Positions 35,820 to 45,738 are shown, counted from the first letter of the stretch. The stretch: DNA of 64,000 nucleotides from a bacterium 210917-SL.2.15 (GCA_020555605.1 JAJCJC010000001.1:62001-126000), one strand, 5' to 3'. A program made the numbers and translations. The notes: generated from the sequence alone by a model not told the origin.

Positions 35820-35936
35820 ATGGAAAAAATAGCAGCAGGCCGAGATGCCTTGGGCGCTTTCGCCCCCAAATTTGCTGAACTAGACGATGATGCGCTCTTT
35901 GGCCAAGTGTGGAGCCGGGAAGCGCAGCTTTCCGCA
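35820..35936 (+). pseudogene. N-terminal fragment of a carboxymuconolactone decarboxylase-like protein
   Basis: The first 39 residues (AAGRDALGAFAPKFAELDDD, GQVWSREAQLSA) match the start of CMD/AhpD-like proteins often paired with cupins. After residue 39 the similarity ends and the sequence runs into the 3' end of the neighbouring LysR gene, so most of the gene, including the CxxC/His active site, has been deleted. Confidence 0.65.
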
Positions 35937-36013
35937 GTATCCATAGACATAGCCGCTCATCTATATCTCCTCTCTTTCTTCATTTGGCCCAAGCAAGACT
36001 CATTCCTCAGCGC

Positions 36014-36898
36014 TCATCGGTGCAGATATTCCGTAAATTCCTGCAGGCGTTGATTGGCGCGGTCTGCCTTCCACACGGCGAGGATTGCGGCGCACTCCTG
36101 CTCGCCCCGCAGCGGAACACACACAATGCCTTCCGTGTGATACAGTTTTCGGGTGATATAGGTCGGCATAACTGAGATCCCCTCCTCTGCGGCGACCATC
36201 ATCAAAATGCTGTCGATGTCGTCCGTGTAATAAACGATATTCGGTTCATACCCCGCCTCCTGATAGAGGCGGATATAGCTGTCGTCGCAAATGGTACCCG
36301 ACGGCGTCAGGTATATGAACTTTTCCTCCTTCAGGTCTTCCCGGCGCAGAAACGAACGGTACACAAACGGGTGGGCGTTGTAGAGCACCACATCCAGCGA
36401 GGAGTGCTCCACCTCCGCATATTCGATTTGGGGCATGGCCATAATCGGGTCGTGATCCCAGGTGAAGATAATATCCAGCGCGCCGGACAGCAGCGCCTCG
36501 GTCAGTTCCTTACTATTGTGGCGGCAGCAGGAAAGGAACACATTAGGGTAATCCCGGTGATAGCGCCGCAGCATCGCGGCCAAGCTGCTGCGCTCGTAGC
36601 CCTTGGTATATCCGATGCGCAGCGAACCGCCGACGCTGCTGGACACAATGGACAGCTTCGCAATGGCGCCGTACATCCGCTCCAAAATCGCTTTGGCGTC
36701 CGTGAGCAGCATGGCCCCTTCGTCGGTCAGCTGAATGGGCCGCTTGGTGCGGTCAAACAGCGTGGTATTCAGAATTTCCTCCAGGTTTTGAATTTGCTGC
36801 GTGACCGCCGTCTGCGACACGTAGTGCTTCTGCGCTGCTTTGGTAAAGCTGTGCAGCTCCGCCACGCTGACAAAATATTCCAACTGGGTCGTATTCAT
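36014..36898 (-). CDS. LysR family regulator divergent to the NSS transporter
   Basis: The 294-residue regulator has the typical winged helix (LEYFVSVAELHSFTKAAQ, SQTAVTQQIQNLEEIL) and a periplasmic-binding-like effector domain (LRIGYTKGYERSSLAAML, VAAEEGISVMPTYI). Start 36898 has GGGGGAGGATCCC. It is divergent from, and likely regulates, the sodium symporter gene. Confidence 0.92.
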   Translation of the reverse strand: MNTTQLEYFVSVAELHSFTKAAQKHYVSQTAVTQQIQNLEEILNTTLFDRTKRPIQLTDEGAMLLTDAKAILERMYGAIAKLSIVSSSVGGSLRIGYTKGYERSSLAAMLRRYHRDYPNVFLSCCRHNSKELTEALLSGALDIIFTWDHDPIMAMPQIEYAEVEHSSLDVVLYNAHPFVYRSFLRREDLKEEKFIYLTPSGTICDDSYIRLYQEAGYEPNIVYYTDDIDSILMMVAAEEGISVMPTYITRKLYHTEGIVCVPLRGEQECAAILAVWKADRANQRLQEFTEYLHR

Positions 36899-36906
36899 GG
36901 GATCCT

Positions 36907-36981
36907 CCCCCGCATTATAAGATAACGCAATTATAACATGGGATTATCCTATTATCAATTCCCGGCCTTTTGTGGTACAAT
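36907..36981. promoter_or_regulatory. Divergent control region LysR/NSS
   Basis: The NSS side has an extended -10, TGGTACAAT (36973-36981). Upstream is an AT-rich stretch with ATAA-N10-TTAT and GGATTATCC dyads (36915-36958) that could be LysR half-sites (T-N11-A type). Confidence 0.5.
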
Positions 36982-37011
36982 CAGAAACTGCAATAGAGGG
37001 AGGTACAAACC

Positions 37012-38382
37012 ATGAAACGAGATCAATTGCGTTCCAGACTTGGATTTATCCTGCTTTCCGCGGGCTGCGCCATCGGTATCGGAAACGTATGGAAATTTCC
37101 GTACATGGCCGGTCAGGGCGGGGGCGGCACGTTTGTGCTTTTTTATATCATATTCCTGATTATTCTCGGCCTGCCGATTCTGAGCATGGAATTCGCCGTG
37201 GGCCGCGCCAGCCAGAAAAGCCCCGTGCGGGCTTACCAGGCCCTGGAAAAGCCCGGGCAGAAATGGCATATTCACGGCTATATCACGCTGATTGGCTGCT
37301 ATCTTCTGATGATGTTCTACACCACGGTCGCCGGCTGGATGCTGCACTATTTTTACCTGACCGCCATCGGCCGATTTGAGGGGCTGGACGCCGCCGCGGT
37401 GGAAGGGGTCTTTGCAGACGTGCTTGCCAATCCCGGCGTGATGACGTTCTGGATGGTCGTGGTGGTCGTGATCGGTATTTTGGTCTGCGTCAGGGGCCTG
37501 CAAAGCGGCTTGGAACGGATCACCAAGATCATGATGCTGGCGTTGCTGGCCATCATGGTAATCCTGGCGATCAACAGTTTCTTCCTGCCCGGCGCCAAGG
37601 AAGGGCTTTCCTTCTATCTGCTGCCAGACTTTGCACGGATGCAGGAAGTCGGTGTGATCAGTACGCTGGTGAGCGCTATGAATCAGGCCTTTTTCACACT
37701 GAGTCTCGGTATCGGCGCCATGGCGATCTTCGGCAGTTATATCGGCAAAGAACACTCTCTTCTGGGCGAATCCGCCCGGGTGGTCGTGCTGGACACCTTT
37801 GTCGCCATCACCGCAGGACTGATCATTTTCCCGGCCTGCTTCACCTATCACGTAGATCAAACCTCCGGCCCCAACCTGATTTTTATCACGCTGCCCAATA
37901 TTTTTGCCAATATGTTCATGGGCCGTTTCTGGGGGAGCCTGTTTTTCCTGTTCATGGCCTTTGCCGCCCTGTCCACCGTATTTGCCGTGTTTGAAAACAT
38001 CATCTGCTGCGGCATGGAACTGACCGGCTGCAGCCGCCGCAAATCGGGCCTTGTCAACCTGGTGCTGATCATTCTCCTGTCGATGCCCTGCGTGCTGGGC
38101 TACAATCTGTGGAGCTGGGGCGGTTTCGCCGTATTCGGCGGCACCATTATGGATCTGGAGGATTTCCTCGTCAGCAACCTGTTCCTGCCCCTGGGCTCAC
38201 TGGTGTATCTGCTGTTCTGCGTCAGCCGTTACGGCTGGGGATGGGACAAGTTCCGAAAAGAAGCCAACACTGGAACGGGCCTGAAAATGCCGGATTGGGC
38301 ACGGCCTTACCTCACCTACATCCTGCCGGTGATCGTGCTGTTTATCTTCTTCTTCGGCCTGTACGACAAATTCCTGGCCTGA
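37012..38382 (+). CDS. Neurotransmitter:sodium symporter family transporter (LeuT-type)
   Basis: The 456-residue protein has about eleven to twelve helices and the NSS signature SAGCAIGIGNVWKFPYM in helix 1, where the unwound GNVWKFPY segment binds substrate and Na+. Also EFAVGRASQKSPVRAY and the helix 6 unwound region AFFTLSLGIGAMAIFGSY. It imports amino acids or related amines with sodium; the substrate is not predictable. Regulated probably by the divergent LysR. Confidence 0.93.
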   Translation: MKRDQLRSRLGFILLSAGCAIGIGNVWKFPYMAGQGGGGTFVLFYIIFLIILGLPILSMEFAVGRASQKSPVRAYQALEKPGQKWHIHGYITLIGCYLLMMFYTTVAGWMLHYFYLTAIGRFEGLDAAAVEGVFADVLANPGVMTFWMVVVVVIGILVCVRGLQSGLERITKIMMLALLAIMVILAINSFFLPGAKEGLSFYLLPDFARMQEVGVISTLVSAMNQAFFTLSLGIGAMAIFGSYIGKEHSLLGESARVVVLDTFVAITAGLIIFPACFTYHVDQTSGPNLIFITLPNIFANMFMGRFWGSLFFLFMAFAALSTVFAVFENIICCGMELTGCSRRKSGLVNLVLIILLSMPCVLGYNLWSWGGFAVFGGTIMDLEDFLVSNLFLPLGSLVYLLFCVSRYGWGWDKFRKEANTGTGLKMPDWARPYLTYILPVIVLFIFFFGLYDKFLA

Positions 38383-38411
38383 GCGGCAGCGCCGGCACAT
38401 GCTGGTATGGA

Positions 38412-38455
38412 TAAAACAACCTCGGTGTATGGAATTACACCGAGGTTGTTTTCAC
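38412..38455. terminator. Bidirectional terminator
   Basis: AAAACAACCTCGGTGTA pairs with TACACCGAGGTTGTTTT, with short T/A runs on both sides. Confidence 0.85.
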
Positions 38456-38469
38456 TTTTGCGGCGCGCT

Positions 38470-39273
38470 TTATCCCAGCGCCACGTCCAGAAGCATCATC
38501 AGCGCAAAGCCCAGCGCCGCGCCGATGGTGCCTACATTGGAATGATCGCCCGCTTGGGCCTCTGGGATCAGTTCTTCAACGACCACATAGATCATGGCGC
38601 CGGCGGCAAAGGCGAGGATATACGGGAGGATCGGCGTGACCCAAGCCGTGAGGAGGATGGTGGCCGCTGCCCCCAACGGTTCCACCACCCCGGATAAAAA
38701 GCCATACCCAAAGGCTTTGCGCCGGCTCAACCCGGCCCCCACCAGAGGCATGGAAATGACAGCTCCCTCCGGAAAGTTCTGAATGGCGACACCGAGGACC
38801 AGTGCAAACGCCGCAGCGGCGCTGATAGCGCCGCCCGACAGCATGCCGGCCAGCACCACGCCCACGGCCATCCCCTCCGGGATATTATGCAGCGTGACCG
38901 CCAGCATCAACATAGAGGACTTGCCAAGGCCACAGGCCTTTCCTTCCGGGCGCTCCGTATCCAGGTGGAGGTGGGGCACAAAGGTATCCAGCAGGAGGAG
39001 AAACGCCACGCCGCTCAGGAAACCGGCCACGGCCGGCACCCACGCGGCGACGCCGGACGCTTCGGCCATGTCGATGGCCGGGATCAGCAGCGACCATACG
39101 GAGGCCGCAATCATCACGCCGGCGGCGAAGCCCAATAAGGTTTTCTGGACCGCTGGCCGAAGCTCCCGCTTTAGGAAAAACACGGTGCCCGCTCCCAGTG
39201 TAGTGCCCAGCAGCGGAAGCAGAAGCCCGGCCAGCAGTTTCCCTGTATCGCTCAGCAGCAGTTCACCGATCAA
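38470..39273 (-). CDS. ZIP family divalent metal transporter (ZupT-like)
   Basis: The 267-residue protein has eight predicted helices and the metal-binding motifs HNIPEGMAVG (helix 4) and NFPEGAVIS (helix 5), plus VVEELIPEA. A cytoplasmic His-bearing loop (FVPHLHLDTERPEG) lies between helices 3 and 4. It imports Zn2+, Fe2+ or Mn2+. The start overlaps the trxB stop by 11 bases. Confidence 0.9.
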   Translation of the reverse strand: MIGELLLSDTGKLLAGLLLPLLGTTLGAGTVFFLKRELRPAVQKTLLGFAAGVMIAASVWSLLIPAIDMAEASGVAAWVPAVAGFLSGVAFLLLLDTFVPHLHLDTERPEGKACGLGKSSMLMLAVTLHNIPEGMAVGVVLAGMLSGGAISAAAAFALVLGVAIQNFPEGAVISMPLVGAGLSRRKAFGYGFLSGVVEPLGAAATILLTAWVTPILPYILAFAAGAMIYVVVEELIPEAQAGDHSNVGTIGAALGFALMMLLDVALG

Positions 39274-40216
39274 GCGCGCTGTCCTCCTGCGCCTGTGCGA
39301 TCTGGGTCAGGTATTCGTCCGCATAATAGGCCGCCGTGGCGCCGTCGCCCACAGCGGTGACCACCTGCCGGAAAGCCTTTGTGCGCACATCGCCCACGGC
39401 ATACACGCCGGGCAGGCTGGTCCGGGTGGACTCGTCGGCAACGATATATCCGGCACCGTCCAGTTCCAGCTGGCCTTTGACCAATTCCGACGCCGGCTCC
39501 CGGCCGATGCACACAAACAGACCGTCGCAGGGGATCTCCGTTTCCTCGCCGGTATGGATATTGCGCACCTTCACGCTGGTCAGCTTGTCCTCATGGAGCA
39601 ATTCGCTCACCGTGCTGTTCCAACAAAACGAAATATTTTCGGCCTTCATCAGCGGTTCGTGGTAGATCTTCGTGGCGCGCAGAGTATCGCGCCGGTGCAC
39701 AACGAATACCTTCTCGCAGATGCGCGAGAGCAAGATGGCATCTGCTGCTGCGGTGTTGCCGCCGCCGACGATTACCACCGTCTTGCCCCGGTAAAACATG
39801 CCGTCGCAGGAAGCGCAGTAGCTGATGCCCTTGCCAATCAGTTCCTTTTCCCCCGCAACGCCCAGCGCCCGGGGCGTCGCTCCGGTAGCGAGGATCACGG
39901 TGCGCCCATACAGCGTCCCGACGGCGGTTTCGATCTCCTTCACCGCACCGCTCAGCCGGACGGCACGTACCTCAGCCATCTTCGTCTGTGCGCCGAACCG
40001 CTCTGCGCCGCGGAGCATTTTCTCGCCCAGGGAAAACCCGTCGATCCCGTCCTCAAAGCCCGGATAGTTGTCGATCTGGTCGGTCAGCGCCATCTGTCCG
40101 CCGGCCGAGAGTTTTTCCAAAATCAACGTATCCAACCCGGCCCGGGCGCCGTACAGCGCGGCGGTGTACCCACCGGGACCGCCGCCGACAATAATCATAT
40201 CGTAAACATGTTCCAT
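39263..40216 (-). CDS. trxB: Thioredoxin-disulfide reductase
   Basis: TrxB (317 residues) shows the FAD motif IIVGGGPGGYTAALYGARAG, the redox CASC motif (about residues 134-137, YCASCDGMFY), the NAD(P)H-binding VVIVGGGNTAAADAILL and the FAD-closing GVYAVGDVRTKAFRQ. It keeps thioredoxin reduced. Start 40216 has AAAGGAGGTATTTCA. Translationally coupled to the ZIP transporter downstream. Confidence 0.94.
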   Translation of the reverse strand: MEHVYDMIIVGGGPGGYTAALYGARAGLDTLILEKLSAGGQMALTDQIDNYPGFEDGIDGFSLGEKMLRGAERFGAQTKMAEVRAVRLSGAVKEIETAVGTLYGRTVILATGATPRALGVAGEKELIGKGISYCASCDGMFYRGKTVVIVGGGNTAAADAILLSRICEKVFVVHRRDTLRATKIYHEPLMKAENISFCWNSTVSELLHEDKLTSVKVRNIHTGEETEIPCDGLFVCIGREPASELVKGQLELDGAGYIVADESTRTSLPGVYAVGDVRTKAFRQVVTAVGDGATAAYYADEYLTQIAQAQEDSALDR

Positions 40217-40375
40217 TGAAATACCTCCTTTGTTTTCATTCTGCTTGTGTGTTTGCGTCCTGTTGCGCCGCATTTCCCGGGTCGCATCGCCAAAGGCGCA
40301 TGCACCAGAACCGCAGCGTTGTGCTCTGTCTTTTAGTATACCCCTGCAAAGCAGCTTTTTTCCGGTGGGGCGCGC

Positions 40376-42070
40376 TCACGCCCAGTCCATACCGCAGGGC
40401 AGCGTCTGTTCCGCAGCAGCCCGCTCTTCTTTGACCGATGCGTATAACCGGTAGCCGCCGGAGAAATTGAAGCAGGTGAAGCCCCGATGTGCCAAAATGC
40501 GGCAGGCAAGATAGCTGCGCAGGCCGCTTTGGCACATGATATAAACCGGCCGGCTGACAACCAATTCATTCAGACGTCCCCGCAACTCATCCAGCGGGAT
40601 ATTGACAAAACCACTGGCATGCCCGCTGCTGTATTCTTCTGCGGTGCGGACATCCAACAGCGTAACGCTGCCATCCCTGGGAAGGGCGTCGATCGCGTCC
40701 CAGTGGAACTGCCGCAACAGCCCGCCGGCCAGATTTTCCATCATAAAACCGGCCATGTTCACCGGGTCCTTGGCCGACGAGTAGGGCGGCGCGTACGCCA
40801 GATCCAGTTCACTCAGTTCCGGCCCAGTCATGCCGGCGTGGATGGCGGCAGCCAGCACATCGATACGCTTATCCGCCCCTTCCCGGCCCACAATCTGCGC
40901 GCCCAGCAAACGGAAAGTCCCTGTTTCAAAAATGACTTTGATTGTCATCGTCCGGCCGCCGGGATAATAACCCGCATGGCTGGACGGCGACAGGTACACT
41001 TTATCACAGCAGATACCCGCTTCCCGCGCCGTTTGTTCGTTGATACCCGTCGCCGCAGCAGTCAGGTCAAACAACTTGAGTACAAAAGAACCCTGCGCGC
41101 CCCGGTAAACACAGTTGCCACCGCAAATATTGTCTGCCGCGATGCGCCCCTGTTTATTGGCCGGGCCGGCCAGGGACAGCAGCGTTTTCTGCCCGGTGAC
41201 CGTATGCCGGATCTCCACCGCGTCGCCCACGGCGTAAATATCCTTGGCCGAGGTCTCCATGCGCTCGTTGACCACGATGCTGCCCTTTCGGCCCAGCGCC
41301 AGCCCGGCCTCCCGGGCCAACCGGGTATCCGGCGTCACGCCGATGGCCAGCACCACCATGTCGGCCTGCAGGGAAGGTTCTCCCTGCAAAAGCACCTGCA
41401 CGCCGCCGCATCCCTCCCGGAACCCGGTCACAGAATGCCCGAGCATCAGCCGGATGCCCTTGCAGCGCATTTTGGCATGAATAAAGCTGGCCATCTCAGG
41501 ATCCAACGGATTGAGCAGCTGCGCCGGGCGCTGAACGACGGTCACATCGATGCCCAACTCCCGCAGGTTTTCCGCCAGCTCCAGGCTGATAAATCCACCG
41601 CCCGCCAAAATGGCGGAGCGCGGCTTCTCCCGCTCCACAAAAGCGCGAATGCGCAGCGTATCCTCCACGGTGCGCAATGTGAACACCCGCTCCGCTTCCA
41701 CGCCGGGCATCTCAGGCTGCGTGGGCTGCGCCCCTGGTGAGAGCAGCAGCTTGTCGTAATGTTCTTCAAACACGGTGCCGGTATCCAAATTCTGCACACG
41801 AACGGCTTTCCGTTCCGGATAAATCGCGGTGACTTCGTGGCGCACCCGCACGTCAATGCCGAAGCGCGCACGAAAACGCTCTGGCGTTTGCAGCGTTAGC
41901 TCCGCCGGATCGGTAATTACACCACCGATATAATAGGGCAGGCCGCAATTGGCATAGGACACATATCCTGTTCGCTCAAACACCACAATCTCCGCATATT
42001 CATTCAGGCGGCGGATGCGAGCCGCCGCAGTGGCCCCGCCCGCCACGCCGCCAACAATAACAACCTTCAT
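40376..42070 (-). CDS. CoA-disulfide reductase-like flavoprotein with C-terminal rhodanese domain
   Basis: The 564-residue protein has the FAD motif VVIVGGVAGGATAAARIRRL, the single redox cysteine in SYANCGLPYYIGG (about residue 43-45), NAD(P)H-binding AILAGGGFISLELAENL and the FAD closing segment DIYAVGDAVEI. About residues 465-560 form a rhodanese domain with the catalytic loop CQSGLRS. This layout is that of CoA-disulfide reductase/persulfide reductase fusions, pointing to persulfide or CoA-disulfide detoxification. The start at 42070 (MKVVIVGG) has GGAGG. Confidence 0.9.
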   Translation of the reverse strand: MKVVIVGGVAGGATAAARIRRLNEYAEIVVFERTGYVSYANCGLPYYIGGVITDPAELTLQTPERFRARFGIDVRVRHEVTAIYPERKAVRVQNLDTGTVFEEHYDKLLLSPGAQPTQPEMPGVEAERVFTLRTVEDTLRIRAFVEREKPRSAILAGGGFISLELAENLRELGIDVTVVQRPAQLLNPLDPEMASFIHAKMRCKGIRLMLGHSVTGFREGCGGVQVLLQGEPSLQADMVVLAIGVTPDTRLAREAGLALGRKGSIVVNERMETSAKDIYAVGDAVEIRHTVTGQKTLLSLAGPANKQGRIAADNICGGNCVYRGAQGSFVLKLFDLTAAATGINEQTAREAGICCDKVYLSPSSHAGYYPGGRTMTIKVIFETGTFRLLGAQIVGREGADKRIDVLAAAIHAGMTGPELSELDLAYAPPYSSAKDPVNMAGFMMENLAGGLLRQFHWDAIDALPRDGSVTLLDVRTAEEYSSGHASGFVNIPLDELRGRLNELVVSRPVYIMCQSGLRSYLACRILAHRGFTCFNFSGGYRLYASVKEERAAAEQTLPCGMDWA

Positions 42071-42220
42071 GGGTTTCCTCCTTCCAAATCCCTGCGCTGT
42101 CCGGGCGTGTTTTCTCTTCCGATCGCCAGCTCCTTTCAGGCACCGCATCGTCGCGGACGCAGGCTTTGAAAAAACGGTGCCGTTTCTTCCGGCTCTTTCT
42201 GCGCTTCATCTCCTATTGTA

Positions 42221-42246
42221 ATTATAACAGATATTGTCCGACAATA
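42221..42246 (-). promoter_or_regulatory. Promoter with 15-bp palindrome for the rhodanese flavoprotein
   Basis: On the minus strand the extended -10 TGTTATAAT (42229-42221) is preceded directly by TATTGTC-G-GACAATA (42246-42232), a perfect palindrome apart from its central base. The -35 is weak. This is the layout of a regulated promoter, with a dimeric regulator bound just upstream of -10. Confidence 0.6.
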
Positions 42247-42371
42247 CCATGCTTTTCTGTTCGCTTCGCCGCATTTCCCCTCTGCAGCGCAACAATGCCG
42301 CGTAAGTTTTCAGGGCCAGCGGAAGTTTTTTCGCCCGCGCAGCGCTTTCAGGCGGCGGCGTCCACCGCGCC

Positions 42372-43109
42372 TCAACAATTCTCCTGTTCCCACCACCGCA
42401 GAAACGACAGCTGATCGGGCGTGTGAAACCAATGTTCGCCTTCCTCCATAACCGTAAGGCTGGCGGCATGGCTCCGGACAAACGCATCCACAGTCCCGCG
42501 AGAAACCACGGTATCCCGCCCGGCATACAAAAGGGAGATCGGACAGCGCCAGCGGAGGATGGGATGTTCCCGCACATAACACAGATACCGCCAGGAAAGT
42601 GCATCCCCCCATTCCGAAGGGATCTCTCCGCGCGCCTGCAGTTGTTCCTCAGATACGCCCTGAGCCTTCATCCTGTCCAGAATTAGACGCTCCATATCCA
42701 AAACCGGGGACACCAGCAGGGCGCGGGCCGGCTCGTCCAAAAACAGCAGCGCAAAATAAGCCCCAATGCTGTTGGCCCGCACTGAAACCGTTTCCCAGTG
42801 CCGGGCGGCATATGTGGCCGCAGCGCGCAGATCCGGTTCTGCCTCCCAGGGTGTAAGCGGCGCAGGTTCCGCTTTGCGCACCCCATGGCCGCTCAGGTCC
42901 ACCGCCAGCACCTGCGCGCCCCGTGGGCAGACGATGTCTGCAAACGCTGCCGCTTCCTCTTTGCAGCCGTATTGACCATGTACAAACAGCCACACCTTTG
43001 CAGCAGGCGCCCCGTATAAAACGGCCGGAACGGTGCCAATGGAAAAATGCACGCCTTCTTCAAGCGCCGCCCTCTCTGTTTTCCGCTTCAAAATCTGCTC
43101 CTTTCCCAT
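42372..43109 (-). CDS. Alpha/beta hydrolase
   Basis: The 245-residue enzyme has the alpha/beta hydrolase layout: oxyanion-hole region LFVHGQYGCKEE, LAVDLSGHG, the nucleophile elbow RANSIGAYFALLF (Ser, about residue 115), the acid near YAGRDTVVS and the catalytic His in EGEHWFHTPDQ. The substrate is unknown. It follows a decayed immunity-type gene on the same strand, 18 bases after its stop. Confidence 0.85.
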   Translation of the reverse strand: MGKEQILKRKTERAALEEGVHFSIGTVPAVLYGAPAAKVWLFVHGQYGCKEEAAAFADIVCPRGAQVLAVDLSGHGVRKAEPAPLTPWEAEPDLRAAATYAARHWETVSVRANSIGAYFALLFLDEPARALLVSPVLDMERLILDRMKAQGVSEEQLQARGEIPSEWGDALSWRYLCYVREHPILRWRCPISLLYAGRDTVVSRGTVDAFVRSHAASLTVMEEGEHWFHTPDQLSFLRWWEQENC

Positions 43110-43127
43110 TGCCCAGTACTCCTTTCC

Positions 43128-43880
43128 TCAGCGGATCACAAAATCCGCATCCTCGCAGTAATATATCGCTACGGCTTTTACATCCTCCAGCTTTGCCCCC
43201 TGTTCACTTTCCTGCATCTTCCGGATCACATTGAAAATGGAACTGACGCTGATATAGGCACTGTAGATATCGTTGACCGCTTCTCCGAACGCGCCCTCTT
43301 CAAACAGGGCAAAAAGTGCGCGGTGCAGCGGCCAGTAGTCCGCGATCTGATTTTTCCATACGGTGACCGCCGGCGTATCGCCCACCTGGATGTTCAGATC
43401 CTCAGCAAACGTGATTTAATCATATGCATTTTCCGCGCAGATCTCCGGCAGGAAGGAATAGCACTCCGCTGCCAGCGTAGCATCGCCCAGCTCCTGCGCC
43501 AGACGCTCCGGCAGCGCGTCATAGTATGCCTCGTCAAAGGGAATAAACAGATAAGCCTCGTCCTGGAATTCCTCGCGGTGATAGCGCTCTGCGCCGAAAT
43601 GCTGCAGCGCATAATCGTCGATATCCGAGGGGAAATAGGGCGCCTCGCCGCCGTAATAGTAGCGTGCAAACGCTTCGCCGGCATCATTGAAATAGACTCG
43701 CAGCAGCTTTCCATCCAGTTCATCGCGAAGGAAGGGCCGCAGATCGGTGTGCTCTGGGTCCGCCTGAAGCCGGGTCACCACTTCCGGATACCGCTCTAAA
43801 AACACCTCATCCATCAGCTGATGCTCTATGCACCAGCGCAGATAAATGTCCAGGTGGTTGTAGGCCGTGATGTCCTCCAC
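43128..43880 (-). pseudogene. Immunity-type DUF gene interrupted by an in-frame TAA
   Basis: From about 43900 the frame reads REKHLPVEDITAYNHLDIYL and continues with RDELDGKLLRVYFNDAG and HREEFQDEAYLFIPFDEAYY, to TAA at 43418-43416. The same frame reads on without a gap into ITFAEDLNIQVGDTPAVTVW and ends at 43128. The two halves look like one protein of about 255 residues split by a nonsense change. Related genes are common in polymorphic-toxin immunity clusters (from memory). The 5' end is fused to a SUFU fragment and probably lacks its own start, although GTG at 43880 is available. Confidence 0.65.
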
Positions 43881-43897
43881 CGGCAGGTGCTTTTCGC

Positions 43898-44023
43898 GCA
43901 GACGTCCACATGGATGTCCGGCGACACCACCTCATGCAGCACTGTTTCAAAGGCCCCAAAGCACATTTCGATATGCTCTTCCACTGCCTTCATTTCCTCT
44001 TCACTGTACACTTCGGGCAACAT
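43898..44023 (-). pseudogene. SUFU-domain protein, N-terminal fragment
   Basis: The first 42 residues (YSEEEMKAVEEHIEMCFGAF, HEVVSPDIHVDVC) match the start of SUFU (suppressor of fused-like) proteins, a known immunity-protein family in bacterial toxin systems. After DVC the reading frame runs into the adjacent gene in a different frame, so most of the SUFU domain was deleted. The ribosome site AAAAGGAG is intact. Confidence 0.65.
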
Positions 44024-44101
44024 CGCCTCACGCTCCTTTTCAATTCTGCAGAAGCGCAGGGCGGCGCTGTGGACGCCCCGCGTTCCCGCTGCAATTCCTT
44101 T

Positions 44102-45738
44102 TCATTCCTCCATCGCTTCATAGCTGATTTTCAAGGTGGTCCCCGGCAGCGATACGCCGGGGACGCGGGTAATCGGATGTTTATCCTCCGGCGAAAATCC
44201 GATGGTTTCGCCGTCCTGCAGCATCACATCGCATTCCAGCACATAGGACACCAGACTGGTGAGAAAATCGCGTACCTCGGAAGGCTGGGCATCGGCATCG
44301 AGCACTTCCATTTCCTCTTTTCCGAACACATCCATGCCGTAGGTATATAGCTGCACACGCCCCGTTCGGTGCGATACAGGCCAAACCAGATCCAGTTGAA
44401 AATGGGCAGTTCGTCCTCTTTCATTATTTCGGCAAAGCCCTGATAAAACCGCGGCTCAAATACGGTGCCGCTGGTGTATACGCCACTGGCGTATTTTTGT
44501 CTACAGCAACAGGCCATCACTTTGACAAACAGCTTGCCCCGCTCGAACAGGTCTGCATCCTTCCCCAGCACTGTCACCATAAGGCGCCCCTGGTGCGCCC
44601 TGGCTTCCTCCACCGCCTCCGGCCACATATAGTTGTTCTCAGCATTGGCCTCCGCTTCGTGGTCCGGCCCTGGGGCAGGCATCAGGCTGACGGCGACCAT
44701 CATATCCTCCACGGAAAAGGCCATCACATCATCGTTGTTTTCCGGCTCCTCTTCCTCTTCTGCGGCAGCGTCTATGCCCCATTCCGCTTTCAGATCGCCG
44801 ATCAGCTGTTCCTTGCTCCACACTGACCGCCGCAGCAGCACAAAGCCGACAAATGAACCGGCCCGGTCATTGGCATCCTCCTGCTGCGGCGCAGGCAACT
44901 CCCCTTCGCCCGCTTCCGGAGCTTCCGCACTCCAAATAGCATTTTCCACCACAGTGCCGTCCGGCTGCAGAAAAATCCGGAACTGCAGCCCGTTCTCTTC
45001 CAGGCGATAGAGCAGGCCGATCCGATGGTCCAAGCCAATTATCACTGTATCCAGCGTTCCGGTTTTGCCGTCCTCCCGCGTACGGGTCAGCCACTGCCCA
45101 CTCTCCAGCCGGGCTTTCAGCTGCTCCAGCCAGGCGTGCTCCAGCTTGGAAAGCCCCGCTTCATTCATCAGAAACACCACTTCCACGCTTTGATCCCGGA
45201 CCGGCATATGAAAACTGCAGTAGGGTGCATCCGCGATCCAATCCGTCGGCTGAAACAACTCCTTGACCCATTTCAAGCTCTCCGGATCGAGCACGATACA
45301 GGAGATTGCCTGCCGTTTGTCGTCCGCCTCTTTGTTGAAGCCGTTCTGCAGCGCCCGGTCGCAGTCCGGATCAATCCAATGATATTCCATTGCTTCCAAT
45401 GACGCGCCCGCTTCGATCTCCCGGCCCAGCGTCCGGAATTCATGGTCGTCCGGCTCCAGTGCCAAGCCGCGCCGCACCGCTTCCAAAGCGCCCTCCCGGT
45501 TTCCAAGGTGGCTGTGCAGCTTTGCCGCCTGCAGCCAGATCCAGGGATAGTCCGGCTCTTCCCGCGTACCTGCTTCAGCGTACCGCCGCGCCTCCTCCAG
45601 CCGTCCGCAGTACATCAGCGCCACGGAATAGCGGTAATACCAAGCGCCGCAGCCCTGAGCGTTTTTCTCCGAAGCCGGCATCCATTGGGCCAGCTTCGCC
45701 AAAATATGCACGTCCTGCAAATCCGCTGCTTCGATCAT
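44102..45738 (-). pseudogene. DUF4026/TPR protein with a late frameshift
   Basis: From MIEAADLQD at 45738 (GGAGGAATGGTAT in front) the frame has TPR-like helices (YYRYSVALMYCGRLEEARRY, REGALEAVRRGLALEPDD) and a long DUF4026-type domain (DHRIGLLYRLEENGLQFRI, FSVEDMMVAVSLMPAPGP, CCCRQKYASGVYTSGTVFEP, LPIFNWIWFGLYRTE). At about 44370 the frame shifts; the continuation QLYTYGMDVFGKEEMEVLDA lies in another frame and ends at 44102. A frameshift therefore breaks a protein of about 545 residues near its C-terminus; the first 460 residues could still be made. Associated with toxin-immunity islands (inference). Confidence 0.75.

Noticed and set aside
38783-40219. 478-codon plus-strand frame opposite the ZIP and trxB genes
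   Set aside because: Both minus-strand genes have diagnostic motifs; the opposite frame has none.
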